This document shows, piece by piece, positions 52,973 through 60,547 of a stretch of DNA of 60,547 bases (positions are counted from its first letter, which is position 1; each line of letters opens with the position of its first letter). Under the pieces are notes generated by a model that searched no databases, was not told the DNA's origin, and worked only from the letters and a program-made list of their open reading frames with translations. The DNA is from Thermodesulfovibrionia bacterium. Its GTDB lineage: Bacteria > Nitrospirota > Thermodesulfovibrionia > UBA6902. Both the position numbers and the translations under genes were made by a program. Location: the NCBI GenBank assembly GCA_020053105.1, contig JAGVNU010000077.1, forward strand, positions 1-60,547. The letters run 5' to 3'.

Positions 52973-55459
52973 CTATAAACTGACCCTAAATTTTCTCAAC
53001 CTGAGGGCGTTGGTAACAACAGTCACCGATGACATTCCCATTGCAGCAGCCGCAAGCATCGGGTTGAGGAGTATCCCGAAGAACGGGAAGAGAACGCCTG
53101 CTGCCACAGGTATCAATATCGTATTGTAGGCAAACGCCCAGAAGAGGTTCTGCCTGATGTTGCTGATAGTCGCCTTAGACAGGGCAATTGAAGTAACAAC
53201 ACCCTTCAGGTCGCCTCCAATGAGCGTAATATCAGAGGCCTCCATCGCAACGTCAGCGCCGGTGCCGATTGCTATCCCGACATCAGCCTGCGCGAGTGCG
53301 GGGGCATCATTGATCCCGTCGCCCACCATGGCCACGACCTTATTTTCAGCCTGGAGTTTTTTGACTTCCCTTGCCTTGTCCTCCGGAAGCACCTCGGCCA
53401 GCACCCTGTCAATGCCGGCCTGCCTTGCAATGGCCGCTGCCGTTCGCTTGTTGTCACCGGTTATCATAACGGTCTCCACTCCCATTTTTTGCAGGGCCCT
53501 TATCGCTGCAACAGAATTCTCCTTGAGAGTATCTGCAACAGCTACGATGCCTATAGCATTTCCATCAACTGCCACATACATGGGGGTCCTGCCTTCGCCG
53601 GAGAGCTGCTCTGCCTTTCCGGACAGGACTTTAATATCTATGTTCTCATCCCTCATGAATTTATCATTCCCGAGAAGGACGATCTTCCCGTCTATCTTTG
53701 CCTTTATCCCATGTCCCGGCACTGCCTGAAAATCTGTGGGGTCTTTAAGTTCGATCTTCTGCTCTTTTGCTTTTTTTATGATTGCGTCCCCCAGAGGATG
53801 TTCGGACCCTTTTTCAGCGGATGCGGCATAAAAAAGAATATCCTGATCCCTGTTACCTGACCCCTGAGCCGTGACTATGTCCGTTACTACCGGTTCGCCC
53901 TTTGTTAATGTCCCTGTTTTATCAAACACAATAGTGTTTATCCTGTGGGCCGTCTCAAGCGCCTCCGCCCCTCTGATCAATATACCGTTTTCAGCGCCCT
54001 TGCCTGTGCCCACCATTATGGATGTCGGCGTGGCAAGTCCCAGGGCACAGGGGCAGGCAATAATCATGACAGCGACAAAATTCAGGAGCGCATACGTCAG
54101 GGCAGGTTCAGGCCCGAAGACAAACCATACAATAAACGTAACGGTTGCAATACCCATTACCGCCGGGACAAAAACGGATGCAATCTTGTCCACAAGTCTT
54201 GCAATAGGCGGCCTGGAGCCCTGGGCCTCCTGCACCATATTGATAATTTGAGAAAGCATGGTGTCCCTTCCCACCCTAATTGCCTCAAACCTGAATGAAC
54301 CGGTTTTGTTTATTGTCGCGCCTATCACCTGGTCACCGGCATTTTTCTCAACGGGAATGGATTCTCCTGATATCATGGACTCATCAACTGATGAATGCCC
54401 GTCCTTCAGTATGCCGTCAACAGGTATCTTCTCCCCCGGCCTCACAAGGATTACATCTCCTATTTCCACGTCTTCTATCGGGATGTCTTTTTCTTCGCCA
54501 TTGACGACGACCCGTGCGGTCTTGGGCTGGAGCCCCGCCAGCTTTTTTATCGCCTCAGACGTACGTCCCTTGGCACGGGCCTCAAATAATCTGCCTAGCA
54601 ATATGAGCACGATAATCGTGGCTGCTGTATCAAAATACACATGGGCCGAATAACCTTCTATTTCAAAGACAGAAGGGAAGAATGTCGCGGTCACGCTGTA
54701 TATATACGCTGCAGACGTGCCGACTGCAATAAGGGTATTCATGTTGGTCGTTCTATGACGCGCCGCGGCAAAGGCGCCGGTATAAAACTGCCAGCCTACC
54801 CAGAACTGGACCGGCGTCTGGATCAGAAACTGCAGGAGGAAATTTACCTGCTCCGGGATTTCAATAATTGCGGACAGACCGAGGTGCTCCCACAACATAA
54901 GAACAAATATGGGTATCGTCAGCGCAATGCCTGTTATCAGTTTAGTCCTGAGCTTCCTGTATGCCTCTTCTCTTTCCCTCTTTTCCTTTTCAACTATGTC
55001 CTCACCCGGCTGCACCTCTACAATGTCATACCCTGCATCCCTGATCGCCTTTCTGAAATCTCTCACTCCGGCCTGGGCCGGTGAATATTCGACAGTGGCT
55101 TTTTCTGTGGCAAGGTTTACCGATGCTGAAAAAACACCGTTTAGCGACGACAGTGCATCCTGCACCCTATTAACACATGACGCGCAGGTCATTCCTTTTA
55201 TTGGTATGGTAATTGTTGAAACAGATACACCGTAGCCCAGGTCTTTGATCGTCTTTACAAACTCATCCACCGAAGTCTCTGCCGGATTGTAATATACCGT
55301 GGCCTGTCCGACAGCCAGATTCACCGAGGCCTTCTCAACTCCTTTAAGCTCTGAAAGGGTATTCTGGACCCGCGATGAACAGGCAGCGCAGGTCATCCCC
55401 GTAACAGGGAGGTCCGCCCTTTTAGCTTCAGGAGAGATTTCTTTCCCTTCAATGTTCAT
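52973..55459 (-). CDS. copA: Copper-translocating P1B-type ATPase
   Basis: This ATPase (about 828 residues) exports Cu(I). Two N-terminal heavy-metal domains carry [11 protein letters not shown] and [11 protein letters not shown]. The membrane CPC motif is [12 protein letters not shown], the phosphorylation site is [12 protein letters not shown], the ATP-binding SEHPLGDA and [10 protein letters not shown] follow, and the hinge motif is [18 protein letters not shown]. The last helices contain the YN and MxxSS residues of Cu+ pumps ([19 protein letters not shown]). The ATG at 55459 is preferred to a TTG at 55516 that lacks a Shine-Dalgarno. No CopZ or CsoR gene adjoins it. Confidence 0.95.
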   Translation of the reverse strand: MNIEGKEISPEAKRADLPVTGMTCAACSSRVQNTLSELKGVEKASVNLAVGQATVYYNPAETSVDEFVKTIKDLGYGVSVSTITIPIKGMTCASCVNRVQDALSSLNGVFSASVNLATEKATVEYSPAQAGVRDFRKAIRDAGYDIVEVQPGEDIVEKEKREREEAYRKLRTKLITGIALTIPIFVLMLWEHLGLSAIIEIPEQVNFLLQFLIQTPVQFWVGWQFYTGAFAAARHRTTNMNTLIAVGTSAAYIYSVTATFFPSVFEIEGYSAHVYFDTAATIIVLILLGRLFEARAKGRTSEAIKKLAGLQPKTARVVVNGEEKDIPIEDVEIGDVILVRPGEKIPVDGILKDGHSSVDESMISGESIPVEKNAGDQVIGATINKTGSFRFEAIRVGRDTMLSQIINMVQEAQGSRPPIARLVDKIASVFVPAVMGIATVTFIVWFVFGPEPALTYALLNFVAVMIIACPCALGLATPTSIMVGTGKGAENGILIRGAEALETAHRINTIVFDKTGTLTKGEPVVTDIVTAQGSGNRDQDILFYAASAEKGSEHPLGDAIIKKAKEQKIELKDPTDFQAVPGHGIKAKIDGKIVLLGNDKFMRDENIDIKVLSGKAEQLSGEGRTPMYVAVDGNAIGIVAVADTLKENSVAAIRALQKMGVETVMITGDNKRTAAAIARQAGIDRVLAEVLPEDKAREVKKLQAENKVVAMVGDGINDAPALAQADVGIAIGTGADVAMEASDITLIGGDLKGVVTSIALSKATISNIRQNLFWAFAYNTILIPVAAGVLFPFFGILLNPMLAAAAMGMSSVTVVTNALRLRKFRVSL

Positions 55460-55722
55460 GCTGCTGGCCGTTTCCTTTCTGATGAAATCATTATCGTATT
55501 TATTCTGGCTTGTCAATTAGATTATATTTGATTTCAGACGCGTAATCCACCACGTCACTTCCGTCTTTCAACTCTCAGCTCTGTTTTTTCACTCGAAATT
55601 AAAATACTATTCATATATATTATTCATTAAATACCGGGGCTATCCGGCTGGAGAAGGTGCAATAATAAATCTCCTATAGCATGTACGCAAACCCTCAAAA
55701 TCTTAAGGAGGTCTGTAAAATT

Positions 55723-56808
55723 ATGAGCACATTTGACAGGGTATCTCAAAAAGCAGGCCTTAGTCCCGGAACCGCTGTTTTCGTCGGGGCGAAAAAAGTT
55801 GAAGAGGTCAGGATCACCGTCATTGATTATGATGCTGATAACTATGAAACGAAGGACCTGAAAAAGGTTGAAGAGTGTTACCCCTATCGGGAAAAACCGA
55901 CCGTTTCGTGGATAAATGTTGACGGTCTCCATGAGGTCTCGGTTGCACAGAACCTGGGGAAATGCTTTGGCATACATCCATTGATAATTGAAGATATACT
56001 TAACACGAACCAGCGCACGAAAGTAGACATCTTTGATGATTATATTTTCATCGTGTTCAAAATGCTGACCTATAATGGGGGACCAAAGGCGCTGAATATG
56101 GAGCAGGTAAGCCTTGTCTTCGGTGAAAATTTTGTTATTACTTTCCAGGAGCAGGGGAAAAAAGGTGATACGTTCGGACCTGTAAGGGACCGCATAAAAA
56201 ACGACAAGGGCAAAATCAGGAAAATGGGGGCCGACTACCTCTCTTATACATTATTGGATTCGGTAGTGGACAATTACTTCACGGCCCTCGAAAATATCGG
56301 AGAGGAAATAGAAGACATAGAGGAGGAGCTTGTCTCCAATCCTACCCCCCGGACCCTGCATGGCATACACAGGCTGAAAAAAGAAATGCTGCTGTTGCGC
56401 AGGTCTGTCTGGCCTTTAAGAGAGATCATCAACGAACTGCAGCGCGAAGAGACCCCATTGATAAAACAGACTACCAACATATACCTCCGGGACATCTACG
56501 ATCATATCATCACGGTAATAGATACGGTGGAGACCTACAGAGACACCATCTCAGGCATGCTCGACGTCTACCTCTCAAGCATCAGCAACCGGATGAACGA
56601 GATCATGAAGGTCCTGACCATATACGCGGTTATATTTATCCCGCTCACGTTTATCGCCGGTGTTTACGGCATGAACTTTAACACGGGAATAAGCCCCTTC
56701 AACATGCCGGAACTGAACTGGTATTTCGGGTACCCCTTCGCGCTCGGCCTGATGGCTGTAGTCGGCATATCGATGCTGATTTATTTCAGGAGGAAGAAGT
56801 GGATGTAG
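55723..56808 (+). CDS. corA: Magnesium/cobalt transporter CorA
   Basis: This 361-residue pentameric divalent-cation channel has a large cytoplasmic domain (HPLIIEDILNTNQRTKVDIF, then a long helix with LHGIHRLKKEMLLLRRSVWP), two C-terminal helices and the selectivity motif GMNFN in FIAGVYGMNFNTGISP. The tail IYFRRKKWM is basic. The ATG at 55723 has a strong AAGGAGGT Shine-Dalgarno; an ATG at 55681 lies before it and is rejected. The stop codon TAG lies inside a TGTAGGGGC repeat core (56804-56812). Confidence 0.95.
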   Translation: MSTFDRVSQKAGLSPGTAVFVGAKKVEEVRITVIDYDADNYETKDLKKVEECYPYREKPTVSWINVDGLHEVSVAQNLGKCFGIHPLIIEDILNTNQRTKVDIFDDYIFIVFKMLTYNGGPKALNMEQVSLVFGENFVITFQEQGKKGDTFGPVRDRIKNDKGKIRKMGADYLSYTLLDSVVDNYFTALENIGEEIEDIEEELVSNPTPRTLHGIHRLKKEMLLLRRSVWPLREIINELQREETPLIKQTTNIYLRDIYDHIITVIDTVETYRDTISGMLDVYLSSISNRMNEIMKVLTIYAVIFIPLTFIAGVYGMNFNTGISPFNMPELNWYFGYPFALGLMAVVGISMLIYFRRKKWM

Positions 56809-56812
56809 GGGC
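56804..56812. repeat. TGTAGGGGC repeat core at the corA stop codon
   Basis: The 9-nt core shared with the other copies in the window. It contains the corA TAG stop, and further GC-rich sequence follows (GGGCAAA...ATGCCC, 56813-56850). Only the core is recognisable. Confidence 0.5.
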
Positions 56813-57038
56813 AGGGCAAATATTTGGAAGCGGTCAATGCCCGCTATAACGTCATTCCCGTGCCTAAAGCACACCTACTGTTGGCAGTCTGTTGAACGGG
56901 CATCACGTAAACACCATGGACACCCTCTATTCTTAAAATTTACATAGATAGTCGGACACCATAGGTTATTTTCTGATAAGGCATTTAAGGGAGAGTTGTG
57001 AGATAATAATATAACGGAACAACATGAAAGGAGGATAT

Positions 57039-57275
57039 ATGCAGACGGGCTATAAAGAAAAAATATTAAAGGAGATTGATAAGATTCCTGATGACAAATT
57101 GGCGAATGTGTACAGAATAATTCATTTGTTGACCGGGGAGATAACATCGGGCGCAAAAAAGACCATCAAAAGGGTTTCCTTAAGAGGGATATGGAAAGGC
57201 AGCCAAATCAATGATTCCGTGTTTACTGAGGCCAGGAAGTCACTTTTCCCATATGAGAAAGGCAGGGGCATCTAA
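57039..57275 (+). CDS. Antitoxin of the second PIN toxin-antitoxin pair
   Basis: This 78-residue protein has a helical N-terminus (YKEKILKEIDKIPDDKLANV) and the tail SLRGIWKGSQINDSVFTEAR, then KSLF, of the type seen in antitoxins that wrap PIN toxins. The ATG at 57039 follows AAAGGAGG; an ATG at 57024 overlaps that Shine-Dalgarno and is rejected. Its TAA overlaps the toxin ATG by one base. Confidence 0.78.
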   Translation: MQTGYKEKILKEIDKIPDDKLANVYRIIHLLTGEITSGAKKTIKRVSLRGIWKGSQINDSVFTEARKSLFPYEKGRGI

Positions 57276-57661
57276 TGGACTATGTAACCGATACCCATTC
57301 GCTTGTCTGGTACTTTACAGATGACAACCGGCTGAGCAGTGGCGCGCTTGAAGCTTTTCAGACGTCTGAAGTAGAAGGAACCATATTTGTGCCCGCTGTT
57401 GTTCTGGCCGAGATAATGTTTATCGCAAGAAAAGGCAGGATTACGATTTCGTTTGAAGACACACTAAAGCGAATTGAAGAAAACGACAGCTTTGAAATTG
57501 TTCCCTTAAATGCTGAAATATTGAGGGCCGCCGATAAAATTGAAGCCGATCTGGAGATGCATGACAGGCTTATAGCTGCAACAGCTGTATACCATGATGC
57601 ATCTTTGATCACGAAGGATGAAATTCTGCAAAAATCCGGCGTGGCCCCGACTGTTTGGTAA
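57275..57661 (+). CDS. PIN-domain ribonuclease toxin (VapC-like)
   Basis: This 128-residue probable RNase has the four PIN acids: Asp6 (VTDTHSLVWYF), Glu46 (VVLAEIMFI), Asp97 (EMHDRLIAATA) and Asp115 (LITKDEIL). The HSLVWYF form is typical of the VapC subgroup paired with this antitoxin type. Translation is coupled to the antitoxin through a TAATG overlap. It differs in sequence from the toxin at 42376. Confidence 0.9.
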   Translation: MDYVTDTHSLVWYFTDDNRLSSGALEAFQTSEVEGTIFVPAVVLAEIMFIARKGRITISFEDTLKRIEENDSFEIVPLNAEILRAADKIEADLEMHDRLIAATAVYHDASLITKDEILQKSGVAPTVW

Positions 57662-57700
57662 GGATACCGCAATGAAAATACCTTGTAGTCTCTCCGTCCT

Positions 57701-57765
57701 GAGATAAATTATCTCTTGAAGGAAAGAGGGTCCTTACCCATTTGAGACCCTATCAGATCATAGGG
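57701..57765. other. Intergenic region with competing hairpins upstream of murJ
   Basis: In the 345-bp gap between the toxin and murJ, three dyads lie in a row: GAGATAA/TTATCTC (57701-57715), AGGGTC (57727-57732) with GACCCT (57746-57751), and CCCTAT (57748-57753) with ATAGGG (57760-57765). The last two share bases and exclude each other. No T-tract or known riboswitch motif follows. The rest of the gap, to 58006, holds no recognised element. Confidence 0.4.
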
Positions 57766-58006
57766 ATAAATTATGATTATGAATTCAAGTATCGCTGGAT
57801 CAGGCTATAGCAAATAATGCACAATAAAGCCTATTGTCCGGACAAGTGTTTTATAATCCCCCCGGGAAGATGTCCATCTTTCCCTGATACATTTTTTCTT
57901 TCACCATATTGTCTACTCATCATTTACATTTTTCAATAATTTGGAATACTATTAACGCAGTTAACATAAGCAATTATTAATAGTAATTCAGAGGACCGCT
58001 ATTTAA

Positions 58007-59566
58007 ATGGACCGCAAAAAAACAGTAGCCAAAGCCGCAGGCAAAATGTCCCTCGCCACCTTCATAAGCCGCATTCTTGGCTTTATAAGGGACATGATCT
58101 TCGCCCTGTTTTTCGGGGCCAGTGGACTAACCGATACCTTTTTCGCGGCCTTCAGGATACCCAACCTCTTAAGAGAGCTCTTTGCCGAGGGGTCCATCTC
58201 ATCCTCATTTATTCCGGTCCTGACTGAATACCGGGAGAAGCACGGAGAAGATGAAGCGAGGCGGCTTGTCAGGATAGTGTTTACATTCATCAGCATTGTC
58301 GTCTCCTTAATATGTCTACTCGGCATAATCTTCGCCCCTGCTATCGTCACGGTCGTAGCGCCGGGGTTTCTGAGTTCGCCGGAGCAGTTTTCCATGACAG
58401 TACTTTTAACAAGGATAATGTTCCCCTTTCTCCTCTTTATCAGCCTTGCCTCATTGATCATGGGGGCGTTGAATACAAAGAAGGTATTTTTCCTCCCGGC
58501 TCTTGCTCCTGCTGTTCTTAATATAGTCCTTATCCTGAGTATTGTTTTTTTTGAATCAAGGACAAAAGAGCCCATCATGGCAGCCGCGATAGGCGTTATG
58601 GTCGGGGGTTTTGTTCAGTTTGCCTTTCAGCTCCCGGCCTTTTATAAAAACGGATACACTCTCGGTTTTGACGCGGCATTCAAACATCCGGGCCTTAAGA
58701 AGATAGCTGTCCTGCTCATCCCAGCCACGCTTGCCCTGTCTGTGAGCCAGATCAATATCGTTGTCAGTAACATACTCGCTTCATATCTCCCGTCAGGGAG
58801 CATTACCTATCTTTTTTATTCAATGAGGCTGATACAGTTCCCTATCGGGATATTCGGGGTCGCCATGGGAATGGCCATTCTGCCGACTTTGTCTGAGCAT
58901 GCGGTGAAAGGGGATTTCGACAAGTTACGGGAGGATTTTTCGTTCGCATTAAGGCTGCTTTTTTATATAACAGTCCCGTCGATGGCCGGTCTCATTTTTC
59001 TGAGAGAGCCGCTCGTGAACATACTTTTCCAGAGAGGCGCATGGGACCATGCCGCAACAATCGGAACTTCGCAGGCCCTGATTTATTACTCCCTGGGCAT
59101 CTGGGCTATAGTCGGCGTCAGGGTTGTGACCGCGAGTTTTTATTCCATGCAGGACACAAAAACCCCGGTGAAAATCGCAGTCGTCGCCATGACCGCAAAC
59201 ATTGTCCTGAGCCTCTTATTGATGGGGCCTATGAAACACAGCGGACTGGCCCTTGCCAATGCCGCTGCCGCGTCAATTAATTTCAGCCTCCTGTTTTTCA
59301 TGTTAAAGCGGAAACTCGGCCGGATCGACGCACGGGCCATCATTACTTCTTTTATCAAGATCTCCATCGCTTCCGCTGCGACAGGGATAATATGCTGGCT
59401 GATTATCAAAGGGGACATGTGGACGCAGGGAGGAAGGACCCCTGAGAAGGCCGGCATCCTGTCCGGTATTATCGTGCTCTTTCTCGCCATGTACACGGGC
59501 ATCATGCATCTGCTTGGCAGTGATGAACTCAAGTATCTTATGTCCATGCGGAAAAAGAAAGTCTGA
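58007..59566 (+). CDS. murJ: Lipid II flippase MurJ
   Basis: This 519-residue membrane protein flips the peptidoglycan precursor lipid II across the inner membrane. The MviN/MurJ opening is present (FISRILGFIRDMIFALFFGA, then TDTFFAAFRIPNLLRELFAE, then GSISSSFIPVL), and about 14 hydrophobic helices follow. The cavity arginines and RGAWDHAATIGTSQALIYYS, near the middle, are typical. An AGAGGA lies 12 nt before the ATG. It completes the cell-wall set of the window with murA and PBP1A. Confidence 0.95.
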   Translation: MDRKKTVAKAAGKMSLATFISRILGFIRDMIFALFFGASGLTDTFFAAFRIPNLLRELFAEGSISSSFIPVLTEYREKHGEDEARRLVRIVFTFISIVVSLICLLGIIFAPAIVTVVAPGFLSSPEQFSMTVLLTRIMFPFLLFISLASLIMGALNTKKVFFLPALAPAVLNIVLILSIVFFESRTKEPIMAAAIGVMVGGFVQFAFQLPAFYKNGYTLGFDAAFKHPGLKKIAVLLIPATLALSVSQINIVVSNILASYLPSGSITYLFYSMRLIQFPIGIFGVAMGMAILPTLSEHAVKGDFDKLREDFSFALRLLFYITVPSMAGLIFLREPLVNILFQRGAWDHAATIGTSQALIYYSLGIWAIVGVRVVTASFYSMQDTKTPVKIAVVAMTANIVLSLLLMGPMKHSGLALANAAAASINFSLLFFMLKRKLGRIDARAIITSFIKISIASAATGIICWLIIKGDMWTQGGRTPEKAGILSGIIVLFLAMYTGIMHLLGSDELKYLMSMRKKKV

Positions 59567-59750
59567 TTATCATTACCGTGGAGGCAGGGGGACTTGACGG
59601 AAAAGCTTTACCTGCGATTCCTTCAGTGGAGTTACAACGGGATGATAAAAGGCACAATGAATATCATTTCATGAGGACATTGATCAAACAGTAATGTTTT
59701 AATATCATATCGCATTGGAAAGGTTTTACGGCAAGGCCTCCTGCCGGATC

Positions 59751-60547
59751 TCACATCGTTATTTTTGTGATAACCCCGTGGAGTTTCTCAGGAGGGAATT
59801 CATAGAATTTAATGTATGTAGGCGATATCCTCTTAATCAGGGAAAACATCTTCCAAATAATATTCTTGGCTGATATGTCCTCCAGCCCGTAATAGACCGC
59901 CCTCTCATCTATCCCCGCCTCCCTGAGGATGTCATCCGCGGTAATGACTTCCATATACCCGAACTGTATCTCAAATGACCTCAGCCCGAAGGCCATATCG
60001 TCCCTGTAAAAACCTGTAATCCCGAATGGATCATTCCTGCCGGCTATGGATACAAAAACATTGTCTTCATACATGATGCCGTGAGAAAACATTGTCTGGG
60101 TTATGTATGAAGGTATGCTCCTGACATCACGTATGAGAAAAACAGCCGTGCCTTTTATCTTGGGAGAGTTCGCATATGTCTCCTTGAATTTCGGGATGAA
60201 TTCCTGGAAAGGCATGAATTTCATGGCCATGTAAAGTTTCCTCTGTCCCTTGGTATAAAGCAATATCATGCTGAGCGGAATCATGGCCAGTATTATCGAC
60301 CAATAGCCGCCGTGAGGGATCTTATAGAAGTTGGCTGAAAAGTAGACCGTATCAACACAAGTAATGAATAATGATAACAGCGAGAGCATGGGTTTCTTCT
60401 TGAGATAGAAAATCCATGTCATCATGATCCCTGTAATAGTCATTGTGCCCGTGACGGCCAGGCCGTAAGCAGCGGCAAGGCTGCTCGACGCCCTGAACTC
60501 TATCATTACAAACAAGACGGCCGCAAGCAAAAACCAGTTGACAGAGG
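59751..60547 (-). CDS. kup: KUP-family potassium transporter, C-terminal part (cut by window edge)
   Basis: The frame runs into the right edge, so only about the last 265 residues are seen. They include the last membrane helices (SSLAAAYGLAVTGTMTITGI, VYFSANFYKIPHGGYWSIIL) and the cytoplasmic tail beginning AMKFMPFQEFIPK, with GTAVFLIRDVRSIPSYITQT and RSFEIQFGYMEV. These match the Kup K+/H+ symporter. The start lies outside the window. Confidence 0.92.
   Translation of the reverse strand, partial: SVNWFLLAAVLFVMIEFRASSSLAAAYGLAVTGTMTITGIMMTWIFYLKKKPMLSLLSLFITCVDTVYFSANFYKIPHGGYWSIILAMIPLSMILLYTKGQRKLYMAMKFMPFQEFIPKFKETYANSPKIKGTAVFLIRDVRSIPSYITQTMFSHGIMYEDNVFVSIAGRNDPFGITGFYRDDMAFGLRSFEIQFGYMEVITADDILREAGIDERAVYYGLEDISAKNIIWKMFSLIKRISPTYIKFYEFPPEKLHGVITKITM

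Noticed and set aside
57834-57857. TTGTCCGGACAA palindrome followed by TATAAT
   Set aside because: The spacing between TTGTCC and TATAAT is 12 nt, too short for sigma70, and no gene begins nearby; it may be chance.

Overview
This is a bacterial chromosome segment from a Gram-negative organism. Lnt, an AsmA-family protein, PBP1A, a Tat-exported sulfite dehydrogenase and a PEP-CTERM protein all point to an outer membrane. The combination of a non-classical three-subunit succinate dehydrogenase/fumarate reductase, a SorAB-like pair, two DUF507 genes behind rpsF-ssb-rpsR and the rpmE-yqhQ-prfA-prmC-murA-his gene run suggests a Nitrospirota (Thermodesulfovibrionia-like) or deltaproteobacterial lineage. 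That placement is inference from gene content and was not tested phylogenetically.

Layout. 1-5.1 kb: tRNA-Phe with its own promoter, lnt, and sdhCAB on the minus strand. 5.2-11.9 kb: a minus-strand block with a branched-chain-amino-acid-type ABC importer (livK-H-M-G-F), a CBS-ACT protein and an ACT-malic enzyme. 12.1-13.9 kb: rpsF-ssb-rpsR followed by two DUF507 genes. 14.1-19.7 kb: a CHASE/PAS histidine kinase, nadB and pyk. 19.6-23.6 kb: a TPR protein, PBP1A, a ferredoxin and a conserved protein of unknown function. 23.6-27.5 kb: a first accessory patch with a secreted adhesin-like protein, a decayed IS5-family transposase and a secreted protein joining FnIII, somatomedin-B-like and pentapeptide-repeat parts. 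27.7-33.9 kb: SorAB-like sulfite dehydrogenase, a PQQ-type sugar dehydrogenase lipoprotein, an AsmA-family protein and hisG.

33.9-45.5 kb is the main accessory island. It lies between hisG and hisD, which are usually neighbours. It holds a three-gene minus-strand unit: a secreted RHS-core protein with a phospholipase-A2-like C-terminus, a ~2,094-residue SpvB/YD/TSP3 mosaic exoprotein and a PEP-CTERM protein. It also holds a PIN-domain toxin-antitoxin pair, a secreted His-rich tail-collar protein, and a plus-strand XRE / unknown / nucleotidyltransferase cluster with candidate operators.

45.6-51.5 kb returns to core genes (hisD, murA, prmC, prfA, yqhQ, rpmE). 51.5-57.7 kb has a GxxExxY remnant, a TumE-type pair, a copper P-type ATPase, CorA and a second PIN toxin-antitoxin pair. 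The window closes with murJ and the 3' part of a kup gene cut by the edge.

The points most worth following are the split/permuted RHS-PLA2 operon, the bacterial somatomedin-B-like domain, a small palindromic repeat family (core TGTAGGGGC) that has entered prmC in frame twice and supplies stop codons of two genes, a perfect 34-bp palindrome just upstream of livK, and the operator-controlled nucleotidyltransferase cluster.
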